From assembly GCF_900109855.1 (NCBI RefSeq), contig NZ_FOBO01000010.1:1-64000 (forward strand): a DNA stretch of 64,000 nucleotides. Reading direction: 5' to 3'. The DNA comes from Roseovarius tolerans. GTDB lineage: Bacteria > Pseudomonadota > Alphaproteobacteria > Rhodobacterales > Rhodobacteraceae. This document shows, piece by piece, positions 47,373 to 56,786 of the stretch. Within the stretch, counting starts at the first letter, position 1; each line of letters opens with the position of its first letter. The position numbers and the translations under genes are program-made. The notes under the pieces are model-generated. The model worked only from the letters and a program-made list of their open reading frames with translations. It searched no databases and was not told where the DNA came from.

Positions 47373-47390
47373 TAGTTTAATGCTAAACTA
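47373..47390 (-). promoter_or_regulatory. palindromic operator upstream of maeB
   Basis: TAGTTTA-ATGC-TAAACTA is a perfect 7-bp inverted repeat with a 4-base spacer, AT-rich in a GC-rich setting, ending 23 bases before the maeB start. Position and symmetry fit binding by a dimeric HTH repressor, of MarR or similar type, over the promoter or leader. The factor is not encoded nearby. Confidence 0.5.
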
Positions 47391-47533
47391 TATCGCCATC
47401 ATCCATATCACGCGGCGTCAATCATGCAAGGGCAGCTTGCACTTTGCCGCGCCTCGCCGCAATCCCGGCGTTGCCCTGCGCGTTCTTTTCTGGAACACAG
47501 AAGAGCACGCCGCCACAGACCGGAGCCCGCCGC

Positions 47534-48166
47534 ATGTCCGATCACCTGACCATCGTCACCCACCCGCTGGTACAGCACAAGCTGACCCTGATGCGCAAGG
47601 CGGACACGCCGACCGCGCAGTTCCGGCAGTTGCTGCGCGAGATCAGCCAGCTTCTGGCCTACGAGGTGACGCGCGACCTGGAGCTTACGACCGAACGCAT
47701 AACGACGCCGCTGGTCGGGATGGACGCCCCCGTGCTGGCCGGGCCGAAACTGGCGCTGGTGTCGATCCTGCGGGCGGGCAATGGGCTGCTCGACGGTATG
47801 CTGGATCTTATTCCATCCGCCCGTGTCGGCTTTATCGGGCTCTACCGTGACGAGGTAACGCTCACACCGGTGGAGTATTACGCCAAACTCCCTGCCGGGC
47901 TGGAGACACGCCGGACCATCGTGGTCGATCCGATGCTGGCCACCGGCAACTCCTCTGCGGCGGCGGTGTCGATGCTCAAGGCCAAAGGCGCACGAGATAT
48001 CCGCTTTCTGTGCCTGCTCGCGGCCCCCGAAGGTGTCGCGCGGATGGCCCAAGCGCATCCCGACGTGCCGATCACGACCGGGGCGCTCGACGAGCGGCTG
48101 AACGACAAGGGATATATCGTGCCCGGACTAGGGGATGCGGGTGACCGGATGTTTGGCACAAAATAA
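47534..48166 (+). CDS. upp: uracil phosphoribosyltransferase
   Basis: A 210-residue enzyme that makes UMP from uracil and PRPP. The PRPP loop is [16 protein letters not shown], and the uracil-binding C-terminal block is [17 protein letters not shown]. The start ATG 47534 ([11 protein letters not shown]) gives the usual length. It is divergent from maeB. Confidence 0.96.
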   Translation: MSDHLTIVTHPLVQHKLTLMRKADTPTAQFRQLLREISQLLAYEVTRDLELTTERITTPLVGMDAPVLAGPKLALVSILRAGNGLLDGMLDLIPSARVGFIGLYRDEVTLTPVEYYAKLPAGLETRRTIVVDPMLATGNSSAAAVSMLKAKGARDIRFLCLLAAPEGVARMAQAHPDVPITTGALDERLNDKGYIVPGLGDAGDRMFGTK

Positions 48167-48231
48167 GCCAATAACTGTTTACTACGCGTCAAAAATAAGG
48201 CACGATTCAGGGAATTGAACCGGGGGGTTAC

Positions 48232-49602
48232 ATGTCTCTGAAAAAGTTTGCCCTGTTGGCCTGCGCCGTCACTGCCTTGGGGGTGGGACATGCGGGCGCG
48301 CAATCATTGCGCGACGCGCCGATACCCGCTGAGTTTCCGCCCAGTTCCTATGACGGTCGGCAGTATGTCGATAGCAATGGCTGCGTTTTCGTGCGTGCGG
48401 GAGTTGCGGGCAATGTAAGCTGGGTGCCGCGCATGACGCGCGACCGGGAGCCACTCTGCGGGTTCCAACCAAGCCTGACGGCCCGCGCCGCACCAGAAGC
48501 GGCACCAAAACCGGCACCGGCCCCGCGTCAGCAGGCTGCGTCTGCCCCGCGTCAACAAGCGGTACCAGTCGCGCCCGTTCCCCGCACAACGCCTCAGGTG
48601 CAGAACCCGCGTCCGACCGCGACACCAGCTCGCACCGTGCGCCGCGCACCAGCCCCGGCTGAGACAACTGCCGCCCCGGCCCCAAGACCACAGCCGGTCG
48701 CGACCCCGGCACCCGCCGTCGCCCCGCAGGCCCGCCGTGCGCGGGTCATCACGCCCCCCGATCCAAGCCGCACCGCCTGCGCCAACGCAACCGGGGTGTC
48801 CGCTGCTTACATGGTGCAGCACAACGGCTCTCCAGTGCGCTGTGGCCCGCAACGGACGGCGCATGTGACCTATGTCACCGGCAGCAATGGGCGTTTTGCG
48901 TCATCCACCGTCCCAGTCCCCGGAACCATTGCCACGCCCGACACCGTGCCGCCCCGGACACGTGTCGCACCGCGCAAGGTTTATGAGAGCCAGCAACGTA
49001 GCCTCGCCGGAGTATACGTACCGCAGGGTATGAAACCGGTCTGGGAGGATGACCGTCTTAACCCGCAGCGCGCGCATCAGACCTTTGAAGGCAAGGCCCG
49101 CATGGAGGTGATGTGGACCAACACCGTACCGCGCCGCCTGATCGACCGGCGCACGGGCGGGGACGTGATCCACAAATATCCCGGCCTGCAACCGCCGTTC
49201 ACCAGCTTCGAGGATCAGCGTGCCGCAGGCGTCCGTGTCGCCACGCAGGGCCGCGTGCTGTCAGATCCGCAAACCGTGCGTCGTGGCACGACGGTGACCC
49301 GCACCGCCACAGCGCAGTCGGCCGGCAACACCACGGTTTCGACCCGCTCTGCCCCCGAAGCCGTTCCATCCGCCAGCCACAGATACGCGCAGGCCGGTAT
49401 CTTTGCCGATGCAGAACAGAGCAAGGCTGCGGCGCAAAAGATCGCCCGGTCAGGGCTGCCCGCACGGCGCGGGACGCTGACCCGGGACGGCCGCGAGTTG
49501 ACGCTGGTTCTGGCCGGGCCGTTCCAGACGCAGACGCAGCTTGATCGCGGGGTCGCGCGGCTTCAGGGTCTCGGGTTTTCCAATGTAAAACTGCGCAAGT
49601 AA
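48232..49602 (+). CDS. secreted SPOR-domain protein
   Basis: A 456-residue exported protein: signal peptide to about residue 23 (LLACAVTALGVGHAGA), a conserved N-terminal block with two cysteines (SNGCVFVRAG, REPLCGF), a Pro/Ala-rich linker (about 85-170), a central region, and a C-terminal SPOR domain (about 383-456: YAQAGIFADAEQSKAAAQK and LVLAGPFQTQTQLDRG). SPOR domains bind denuded septal peptidoglycan, so a role in cell division or wall remodelling is likely. GGGGGG precedes ATG 48232. Confidence 0.85.
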   Translation: MSLKKFALLACAVTALGVGHAGAQSLRDAPIPAEFPPSSYDGRQYVDSNGCVFVRAGVAGNVSWVPRMTRDREPLCGFQPSLTARAAPEAAPKPAPAPRQQAASAPRQQAVPVAPVPRTTPQVQNPRPTATPARTVRRAPAPAETTAAPAPRPQPVATPAPAVAPQARRARVITPPDPSRTACANATGVSAAYMVQHNGSPVRCGPQRTAHVTYVTGSNGRFASSTVPVPGTIATPDTVPPRTRVAPRKVYESQQRSLAGVYVPQGMKPVWEDDRLNPQRAHQTFEGKARMEVMWTNTVPRRLIDRRTGGDVIHKYPGLQPPFTSFEDQRAAGVRVATQGRVLSDPQTVRRGTTVTRTATAQSAGNTTVSTRSAPEAVPSASHRYAQAGIFADAEQSKAAAQKIARSGLPARRGTLTRDGRELTLVLAGPFQTQTQLDRGVARLQGLGFSNVKLRK

Positions 49603-49617
49603 CGGCGCGCGGCGGGC

Positions 49618-50616
49618 TCAGACCCGCCGCCCGATCCGCCGGACCATGTCGAGCATCCGGCAAGAAAACCCCCATTCATTGTCATACCAGCCAAAGACCC
49701 GTAAGAGCCCACCGGTCGATACCGAAGTCTGCGGGCCGCTTACGATCACGCTCTCGGGCCGTCCGCGCAGATCGGACGACACCAGCGGGTCGTCCGTCCA
49801 TCCCAGCCAGTGATGGGTTTGCGCGGCGCCGTGCAGCATCGCGTTGACCGCCTCCACGCTTACCGTTTCGCGGGTCTGGAGCGTCAGGTCGATGCACGAG
49901 ACACTGGCCGTCGGCACGCGGATCGCCCGCGCCTCGATCCGGTCTTTCAGGCCCGGCAGGACAAGGCCGGTCTGGTGTTGCGCACTGGTGGTGGTGGGCA
50001 CCATGGAGAGCGCGGCGGCGCGACTGCGCTCGGGCCGGTCGCGGGGCTTGTCCACGGTGGGCTGGCTGCCGGTATAGCAGTGCACCGTGGTCATCTGGCC
50101 ACTGACGATACCATAGGCCTCGTCCAGCAACCTCGCCAACGGAGCGAGCGCATTGGTGGTGCACGACGCGTTGGAGATGATCCGCTGATCGGTCAGATCG
50201 TCATCATTCGCCCCCATTACCAGTGTCACGTCTGCCTCCGCGGACGGGCCCGACACCAGGACCGCGCGCGCGCCTGCCTCGATCCCGCGCTCGGCCATGG
50301 CGCGCTTGCCGCCCATGCCGGTGCATTCCAGCACCAGATCGACACCCGACAGATCCAGCGCCCGCAGATCGCGTTCGGCGTGAAAGGGGATCTCCCGGCC
50401 ATCCACGATCAGGACACTGTCGCGGGTGCCTACCTGCCCCGGCCAGGGGCCGAAAACACTGTCGTATTGGAACAGGTAGGCGCAGGTGGCGAGGGGCTCG
50501 ATGTCGTTGATGCAGACGAGTTCAAACTCGCTGCCCTCCTGCATGAGAATGCGCAGCAGTGTTCGGCCGATCCGGCCAAACCCGTTTATGGCGATGCGAA
50601 TAGGACGGTTCGGCAT
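49618..50616 (-). CDS. glyceraldehyde-3-phosphate dehydrogenase (type I)
   Basis: A 332-residue GAPDH. NGFGRIGR (11-18) binds NAD(P), the catalytic cysteine is C152 in NASCTTN, and WYDNEWGFSCRMLD near the C-terminus is conserved. The start is ATG 50616 (MPNRPIRIAI). It may be a second GAPDH, since such genes usually sit with pgk or tkt, which are absent here. The stop overlaps an 8-bp hairpin (49609-49630) shared with the end of the SPOR gene. Confidence 0.92.
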   Translation of the reverse strand: MPNRPIRIAINGFGRIGRTLLRILMQEGSEFELVCINDIEPLATCAYLFQYDSVFGPWPGQVGTRDSVLIVDGREIPFHAERDLRALDLSGVDLVLECTGMGGKRAMAERGIEAGARAVLVSGPSAEADVTLVMGANDDDLTDQRIISNASCTTNALAPLARLLDEAYGIVSGQMTTVHCYTGSQPTVDKPRDRPERSRAAALSMVPTTTSAQHQTGLVLPGLKDRIEARAIRVPTASVSCIDLTLQTRETVSVEAVNAMLHGAAQTHHWLGWTDDPLVSSDLRGRPESVIVSGPQTSVSTGGLLRVFGWYDNEWGFSCRMLDMVRRIGRRV

Positions 50617-50718
50617 GGGTCCTCCGGCATGACAGGTCAACGAGGCTGACATTGATGCGCGGCCACCGGATTGACCAGAGGCGAAACAATATTTGATCAA
50701 ATAACGGCTGACAGCGGA

Positions 50719-51381
50719 TCAGGCCCCACCGGGACACTCCGCAGGCGACATCATGGCTCCGGTCCGATCAATCGCGGCAATCAGGCGCTGCGCCTCGGGC
50801 GGGGGCAGGATGTCGTATATATCGGCGGGTGCCGCGCCAAGCGCGTAGTCCAGCAGGTTCCGTGTCGCCGGGCACAGGAACATCATGCCGTGATCGGCAA
50901 AAACCACCTGCGGCTCTTCGAAATGCAGCAAAACCACTTCGGCCCCGTCCGGCGGCGGACTGCGGTCCACCCCTGTCATCTGCGTGAGCGCAAGCGCCGG
51001 CAAGAGCGCGAAGGGATCGCCATACATGGTTTCGGCCATGTCGCTTTCGATCATGACAGCCTGCCCCGGCATGATCCGAAACGGCCCACGATTGCCCAAA
51101 ACGCCCCTCTCTATCTCCAACGGCCAAAAGCGTTGCGGAGGGGCGGAGGTTCCGGTCCAGACCAAGCGCCGGGTCACGTCCGCGAGCGGTTGCAGGCCGT
51201 GGTCGAACGTCAGCACGCGATCCCCGGCCGCAAGCGCCTGAACCGGACGCCAGCCAAACGCCGTTGCGACCCGCGTCCCGGACAACAGCCCGCTCTGCGC
51301 GGCATGCGGTGCGCCGCTCACGTCGGTGGCGTCCGTTGTCCCCGCCTCGCGGTTCGCTCCAAGATCACTCCAACCCAGCAT
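50719..51381 (-). CDS. Hint-domain-like protein lacking the catalytic cysteine
   Basis: A 220-residue protein. The block GLLSGTRVATAFGWRPVQALAAGDRVLTFDHGLQPL is the start of a Hint (Hedgehog/intein) domain and ADHGMMFLCP its later half. In the nearby protein at 52263-53885 the equivalent strand starts with Cys (PCFTAGTLI), while here glycine stands in that position, so self-splicing or cleavage by the usual route is unlikely. Family members are common in Rhodobacteraceae. It lies upstream of GAPDH on the same strand, about 100 bases away. Confidence 0.7.
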   Translation of the reverse strand: MLGWSDLGANREAGTTDATDVSGAPHAAQSGLLSGTRVATAFGWRPVQALAAGDRVLTFDHGLQPLADVTRRLVWTGTSAPPQRFWPLEIERGVLGNRGPFRIMPGQAVMIESDMAETMYGDPFALLPALALTQMTGVDRSPPPDGAEVVLLHFEEPQVVFADHGMMFLCPATRNLLDYALGAAPADIYDILPPPEAQRLIAAIDRTGAMMSPAECPGGA

Positions 51382-51579
51382 TCACTTGTCCACTCATTGG
51401 CCAAACGCGCCCGCTTGACGGATGCCCCCACACCTCGAACACAACCTTTAAGAATGGTTAACGTGTTCGGTTCTTGCTTGCTTTGTGGCGAGAATCGGGC
51501 AGCGTTTTCCACATGTGAACAGCCGGTTGCAACGCCCCGTATTGGGCCGGATGGCGGATGCAATCACACACAGACGTGA

Positions 51580-52221
51580 TCAAAACCGATAGCCGAATCG
51601 CGTGATATCTTCGGCTGCGATTCGCGCGACGATGGCGGCCTGATCATCAGAATAATAGCTGCGATACGCGCCCCGCGCCGACATGTTCACACGCGGCAGA
51701 TCAAGTTGAAAACCCAGATGTGACCAGAGTGGCCCGGCGTCCTCGGCAACATGCTCCAGCCGTAGATAGAGCGTGCAGCGCTCCACCCCGTCCGACGTGG
51801 TCATGTAATGCCGGGCGGGTTGCGCGGCCCAGGCGATCTGCGTCTCGGGGGCCTCAAGAAACCCGCCGAAATCACATGAAGCGGCAAGTCGCACCGCCGG
51901 GTGATCAAAGCTTTGCCCGCGCAGCCAATGGTAATAGCTGACCATGCGATCCCACGGGTTGCGCACCAGCGTGAAGGTAAATGCATCGGCAATTTCAGCG
52001 GGCGAGAGAAGCCCGTCGATATCGCTGAGCGTCGCATGTTTCCAAAGGCGTCCCTGCGCGACAAGCCCGTCGAGCCGTGATCGCCTGCGCCGTGCCTTGG
52101 GCGTGTCGCCGATCAGGATATCATCCGCCATGGCACGGCCTTCCAGCGCCTGCGCCATAGATGTGCCGCCGGTCTTGGGGATGTGGACAAAGATGTAGTT
52201 TCGGCCACGCGAGATGATCAT
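51580..52221 (-). CDS. sulfotransferase family 2 protein
   Basis: A 213-residue member of the Sulfotransfer_2 family. The PAPS loop is FVHIPKTGGTSM (11-22) and LVRNPWDRMVSYYHW carries the 3'-phosphate contacts. These enzymes sulfate sugars or glycans and are not closely related to the two sulfotransferases in the sphingolipid locus. It sits between two Hint-domain genes, all on the minus strand, which suggests a shared surface or exported product. Confidence 0.8.
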   Translation of the reverse strand: MIISRGRNYIFVHIPKTGGTSMAQALEGRAMADDILIGDTPKARRRRSRLDGLVAQGRLWKHATLSDIDGLLSPAEIADAFTFTLVRNPWDRMVSYYHWLRGQSFDHPAVRLAASCDFGGFLEAPETQIAWAAQPARHYMTTSDGVERCTLYLRLEHVAEDAGPLWSHLGFQLDLPRVNMSARGAYRSYYSDDQAAIVARIAAEDITRFGYRF

Positions 52222-52262
52222 GCGGTCACTTTACCCGGTCGCGCACTGGCGCACAGCCCCTT

Positions 52263-53885
52263 TCACGGATGCGCGGCGATGCTCTCCAAAGGGATTGCCC
52301 CCAGCAATGCCCGCGCCTCAAAACTGCGCAAGGTGTAGCGCGCGGTCTGGCCATAGGCCCCTGGGCCGGTCTCGAACAACTCGGGAAACAGGCGCTGCAA
52401 CTCGGCCTCTGTCTCGGCGTCAAAGCTGCGGAGGGTCTGTTCACCGGGGTGATAGCTCTCGCTTGGCAAGCCGTTGCCATGAATGATCTCATGCCGGTCA
52501 AACAGCAGGTGAACGTAGTGCACCGGCGCCCCGTCGCACCGCCGCCGAATGGTGCGCCCATTGACCAGATCCTTGGCTTTGACCAGAACCTGATGGCTGG
52601 CGAAATATAGCTCTGCCAGCGGGGACGACACCAGCACACGGTGATTTGGCGACAACTCCAGCGCGTCATGCCTGCCACAGGCATTCCGATCAAAGACGAC
52701 CGGCGCGTCGTCGCCCACCGCGCGGCGTTCCGTCTGCCCGATCCAGCGTACGCGCTGCGCGCCGTTGTCACAGGTCAGGACTTCGTCACCGGGCTTCAAG
52801 GCTTCAATCGCCACTTTCCCGTTAGGCGTGTCGATCAACGTCCCGGCGGTAAAACAGGGGGCAGTCGTGATCAGCGTGACAAAGGCAACGTCCGTATTTC
52901 CCGCCGCGTCCTGTACCGTATAGGACAAACTGTTGCTGCCGACGCTCTGTGTCGCGGTGGCCAAAATCATGCCTGTGTCGGTCAGAAGGATGCTCTCGCC
53001 CGTCGAAAGGTCGACAGTGTCACCGATTCCGACAGGTTGACCGTTGATCTCGACTATGGTGAGCGTGCCGCCGACGCTGCTGAAATCGTTGGCCAGAAGA
53101 TCGGCGTTGATGGTGTCACCCGCCACACCCTCGACGGTGTCATCTCCTGCCACAAGGGCCGTCTGCACCGAATTGCCCGCGATCAGCAGATTGCTATCGA
53201 GCTTACCGTCACCGGCATCCGCGATCGCGATCTTTATGGTGTTGGTCTGATCGGGAATGACCGGTGCCTTTAGCGTCAGCGTGACGGTAAAGCCGTCCAT
53301 CTCGGTATTATAGTCATTGGAGCCAACCGGGTTATCGATATAGAGGTTCTCGTTGATTGTGGTGTTGATGTTGTTGACCGTAATATCGCCGCTTCCGACC
53401 GTAAGTTCAGCCTGCACCCCGTTGACCCACACGCCGACCGCATCGTTGAACCCGGCGCCGACATAGTCGAGATATTCCTCGGACGAGAACACGACCTGCA
53501 TGGTCAAAACGCTGCCTTCGGGCACGAACTCCGCCTCGAGTACGGCAGCATCGAAAGTGGTCTGCCCCGAAATCGCGTTAAGGTCTGCATCCCCCGCGCG
53601 ATAGAAATTCGTCGATGTCTCGTGCGAGACGTTGGTCAGGCCCAAAAGATTGTCGAGACCGAAATCACTGGTCACGCTCGAGGCTCTGCCGGTGGACAGG
53701 ATCACACCGCTATCAGAGGGCGTGAGCGTCGGCGCGATACTGTCCCCGTTGCTATAGACACCTGACGCGCTGTTCGCCCCAGTGTAGCTGGCACCGAGCA
53801 CCGTGATCCCATTTCCGAACATCGCCTGCGCCATGTCCAGCGCTGTGGCGGATGTATTGATCGTCAATTCCGAAGCCGCGACCAT
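52263..53885 (-). CDS. secreted choice-of-anchor-L plus Hint-domain protein
   Basis: A 540-residue exported protein with an unusual N-terminus (no classical signal peptide) typical of type I secreted proteins. Residues about 5-225 match the choice-of-anchor L domain (FSSEEYLDYVGAGFNDAVGVW), followed by a cadherin/Ig-like strand-rich segment (about 228-340) and a Hint domain starting at C344 (PCFTAGTLIDTPNGKVAIEAL), with SPNHRVLVSS carrying the conserved histidine. The Hint part could cleave the chain next to C344 to release or lipid-link the upstream part. I chose ATG 53885, preceded by GAGAGG. Confidence 0.8.
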   Translation of the reverse strand: MVAASELTINTSATALDMAQAMFGNGITVLGASYTGANSASGVYSNGDSIAPTLTPSDSGVILSTGRASSVTSDFGLDNLLGLTNVSHETSTNFYRAGDADLNAISGQTTFDAAVLEAEFVPEGSVLTMQVVFSSEEYLDYVGAGFNDAVGVWVNGVQAELTVGSGDITVNNINTTINENLYIDNPVGSNDYNTEMDGFTVTLTLKAPVIPDQTNTIKIAIADAGDGKLDSNLLIAGNSVQTALVAGDDTVEGVAGDTINADLLANDFSSVGGTLTIVEINGQPVGIGDTVDLSTGESILLTDTGMILATATQSVGSNSLSYTVQDAAGNTDVAFVTLITTAPCFTAGTLIDTPNGKVAIEALKPGDEVLTCDNGAQRVRWIGQTERRAVGDDAPVVFDRNACGRHDALELSPNHRVLVSSPLAELYFASHQVLVKAKDLVNGRTIRRRCDGAPVHYVHLLFDRHEIIHGNGLPSESYHPGEQTLRSFDAETEAELQRLFPELFETGPGAYGQTARYTLRSFEARALLGAIPLESIAAHP

Positions 53886-53976
53886 GACCCGTTTCCTCTC
53901 GCTTGTGCCTAGGGCCGATCTCTTGCAAGGGGCGTGCCAAGTGCCATATTTGACGGACCGAAGAAGAGGGTGAGAC

Positions 53977-54831
53977 ATGGGATATCTGCGGACCGCCATA
54001 CTGATGGCCGCTATGACCGCGCTGTTTCTGGGGATCGGCGCACTGTTGGGTGGCATGGGCGGCGCCCTGATCGCGCTCGTCATCGCCGTGGCGATGAACG
54101 CCTATACCTGGTGGAATTCCGACAGGATGGTCTTGAAAATGCACGGCGCGCACCTAGCCTCGGGGCAGGCAGGCAGCGCGCTGGAGCAGATGGTGCATGA
54201 CATGGCGGATCGCGCCGGGATGCCGCGCCCCACTGTCTACATCATCGAGAACGCACAGCCCAATGCCTTCGCCACCGGGCGCAACCCCGAAAATGCTGCC
54301 GTCGCCGCCACCACCGGACTGTTGCAGAACCTCAGCCGCGAAGAAATCGCCGCGGTGATGGCGCATGAGTTGGCGCATATCCGCAATCACGACACCACGA
54401 TCATGACCATCACCGCGACCTTTGCCGGTGCGATCTCCATGCTGGCGAATTTTGCGCTGTTCTTCGGCGGCAACCGCAACAACCCGCTCGGGCTCATTGG
54501 CACGCTGGCACTGATGATCCTGGCCCCGCTCGGCGCGGCGCTGGTGCAGATGGCGATCAGCCGGGGCCGCGAATACGAGGCCGATCGTGTGGGGGCCGAG
54601 ATTTGCGGCAACCCGCTCTGGCTCGCCTCGGCGCTGGAAAAGATTTCCGGCCTCGCGTCACGCATCGACAATGAAAGCGCCGAGCGCAACCCGGCCACGG
54701 CGCACATGTTCATCATAAACCCGCTGCACGCCCATGCGCGGGACAAGCTCTTTTCTACCCACCCCGCCGCTGAAAACCGCATCCGCGCCCTGCGCGAGAT
54801 GGCGGGCACGGGCAACGGGCCCTGGGGTTAG
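53977..54831 (+). CDS. htpX: membrane zinc protease HtpX
   Basis: A 284-residue M48 protease that degrades misfolded membrane proteins. Two N-terminal membrane segments (5-45), HELAH at 130-134 for zinc, two further hydrophobic segments (about 145-190) and a downstream [11 protein letters not shown] supply the third zinc ligand. Length matches HtpX. It is divergent from the Hint-domain gene across 91 bases. Confidence 0.95.
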   Translation: MGYLRTAILMAAMTALFLGIGALLGGMGGALIALVIAVAMNAYTWWNSDRMVLKMHGAHLASGQAGSALEQMVHDMADRAGMPRPTVYIIENAQPNAFATGRNPENAAVAATTGLLQNLSREEIAAVMAHELAHIRNHDTTIMTITATFAGAISMLANFALFFGGNRNNPLGLIGTLALMILAPLGAALVQMAISRGREYEADRVGAEICGNPLWLASALEKISGLASRIDNESAERNPATAHMFIINPLHAHARDKLFSTHPAAENRIRALREMAGTGNGPWG

Positions 54832-54832
54832 G

Positions 54833-55330
54833 TCACACGCCGTCCTGTAGAATCTTGGGCCAGCGTTCGTCACCCTGCGCGATAAAGCCGGGAATGTCGT
54901 CTTGCCAGCGGGCCTGAATGTCGTCGTTGTAGTTCAGGTAGAGCTTGCCATCGACGATCTTCCAGTTGTCGGGCTGGGTGGAATAGAGTTCACCCTTTTC
55001 CGCCACGGCCCAGGCACAAAAGCCGCCATATTGCGGCGCGTAGCGCGCGGGCTCCGCTGCAAAGGTATCTCGATTGTCGGCACTGGCGAAATGCCATGTC
55101 GCGCCATTCCAATCGAGGCTGTGCGCCTGAGTGCCCGGCACGGCGCGGCCTTCGGTGAAATAGGCCACCGGATCAGTGCCCCGGATCGCCACACCCTTCG
55201 GCGCATAGACCGGTGCCGTAGCCAGTTCCTCGAACCCGCCAAGAAACCGCTGAGACGCAAAGGCGGCAATCGCCACCACGCCCACGGCCCCCGCTGCAAT
55301 GAAAAGGCTCCGTCGTGTCACGTTTGGCAT
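54833..55330 (-). CDS. YHS-domain protein with Tat-like signal
   Basis: A 165-residue exported protein. The N-terminus TRRSLFIAAGAVGVVAIAAFA fits a twin-arginine signal. The rest has a YHS-like core (VAYFTEGRAVPGTQAHSLDWNGATWHFASADNRDTFAAEPARYAPQYGGFCAWAVAEKG), a small fold often linked to copper or redox proteins. ATG 55330 follows AGGAGGATACC. It converges on htpX with a single base between stops. Confidence 0.82.
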   Translation of the reverse strand: MPNVTRRSLFIAAGAVGVVAIAAFASQRFLGGFEELATAPVYAPKGVAIRGTDPVAYFTEGRAVPGTQAHSLDWNGATWHFASADNRDTFAAEPARYAPQYGGFCAWAVAEKGELYSTQPDNWKIVDGKLYLNYNDDIQARWQDDIPGFIAQGDERWPKILQDGV

Positions 55331-55494
55331 GGTATCCTCCTGAGATGCGCCTCGCCTTGATTTAGGCACGCAACCCGCAAGTCCAAATCACGAAAACGCG
55401 GGGTGCATGTCATCCTTGCCACGCAACCATTGCCATCATGCCATGAAACCGCCTAGAACGCCCGCGATATTCCGGTCTTGAAAAGGTCTTTCCA

Positions 55495-55977
55495 ATGTCC
55501 GACGCCGCGCCATTTCTCTCCAGCTACCACGCGGTCGAAGAGGGATGGATCGATTTCAACGGGCATATGAACATGGGCTATTACACCGTGCTCTTCGACC
55601 GCTGCGCCGATGAGGCCTTTGCCGAGATGGGGTTCGGCCCCGATTACGTCGCAACGCGCAACCTCACCACCTTCAGCGCCGAGTTTCACATCCGCTACCT
55701 GCGCGAGGTCAAGCTGGGCGACCGGGTGCGCAGCACGTTCTACCTTCTGGATCACGACGAGAAACGATTTCATTCGTTTCAGGAACTCTACCACGAGGAT
55801 GGATGGCTGGCCGCCACCGGCGAAGGGCTGACATTGCACGTCGATCTCGGCGGCCCGCGCGTGACGCCCATGCCCGAGGATGTCCGCAGCCGGGTCGAGG
55901 CGATGGCACAGGCTCATGCGGCGCTTCCCCGTCCCGACGGCGTAGGACGCAAGATCGGCATCCGACGCAAAGGCTGA
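55495..55977 (+). CDS. hot-dog fold thioesterase
   Basis: A 160-residue acyl-CoA thioesterase-like protein. WIDFNGHMNMGYYTVLFDRCADE is the 4HBT signature with the catalytic aspartate in DFNGHMN. Similar proteins hydrolyse acyl-CoA or betainyl-CoA. The start ATG is at 55495. It converges on a methyltransferase gene. Confidence 0.82.
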   Translation: MSDAAPFLSSYHAVEEGWIDFNGHMNMGYYTVLFDRCADEAFAEMGFGPDYVATRNLTTFSAEFHIRYLREVKLGDRVRSTFYLLDHDEKRFHSFQELYHEDGWLAATGEGLTLHVDLGGPRVTPMPEDVRSRVEAMAQAHAALPRPDGVGRKIGIRRKG

Positions 55978-55983
55978 GCGGCG

Positions 55984-56724
55984 TCAGACCGGCTTGGCCT
56001 CGGGCTGCGGGGTCAACACACCAAGCGGTTTACGTACCTTGTCGCGCAATCCCGGCCCGCTCGGAGCCTGGACGCGCTTGGTCGCCTCGACCATCAGAAC
56101 GCCGCCCGCCGCGACCATCGACAGCCGTATCCCCATCTTCTCCCACATCCCCGCAGTCTTGCGCCAGAAGGGCTTGTCCGAAGGTGGTTGATAGAGGGCA
56201 GTGGCATGCCGCTCGGGCAGGAAATTGTGCAGCTTCAACTGGTTTTCCAGCTGTGTCTGGCTGTAGGGCCGCCCGAAGCCGAATGGCGTGCGGTCTGATC
56301 GCGACCACAGCCCAGCCCGGTTAGGCACCACGAAAAGCGCTGATCCTCCCGGCCCCAGCACGCGCCAGCATTCCTCCAGCAATGCGCCGGGCTGTTCAGA
56401 AGTCTCCAATCCATGCACGACCAGCAATTTGTCGACATGGCCGGTTTCCAGCGGCCAAAGGGTCTCTTCGCACAGAACCGAGATATTGGGCATGCCCTGC
56501 GGCCAGCCGATCACCCCCTGCGGGCCGGGCATCAGGCCCACCACCCGCCGCGAATCGGCCAGATAAGGGCGAAGGAACGGGACCGCAAATCCGAACCCCG
56601 CGACTGTCTGGCCCTGCGCCTCGGGCCAGAATGAGGAAAGCTGCGCGCGCAACGTCTTCTGCACCGCGCGGCCCAAGGGGCTGCGGTAGTAGAAATTTCG
56701 CAAGTCCTGCACGTCCAGATGCAT
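55984..56724 (-). CDS. class I SAM-dependent methyltransferase
   Basis: A 246-residue methyltransferase-fold protein. The motif-I strand reads [14 protein letters not shown], a variant of GxGxG, and [23 protein letters not shown] is the motif-IV/V block. The substrate is unknown; similar proteins are often next to glyoxalase II (gloB), as here, where the two genes are divergent across 62 bases. Confidence 0.75.
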   Translation of the reverse strand: MHLDVQDLRNFYYRSPLGRAVQKTLRAQLSSFWPEAQGQTVAGFGFAVPFLRPYLADSRRVVGLMPGPQGVIGWPQGMPNISVLCEETLWPLETGHVDKLLVVHGLETSEQPGALLEECWRVLGPGGSALFVVPNRAGLWSRSDRTPFGFGRPYSQTQLENQLKLHNFLPERHATALYQPPSDKPFWRKTAGMWEKMGIRLSMVAAGGVLMVEATKRVQAPSGPGLRDKVRKPLGVLTPQPEAKPV

Positions 56725-56786
56725 TGCAGAGCATCCCGTTATCGGTCACTCTGACCGTATCACCAACTGGCGACCGGGAAAATACC

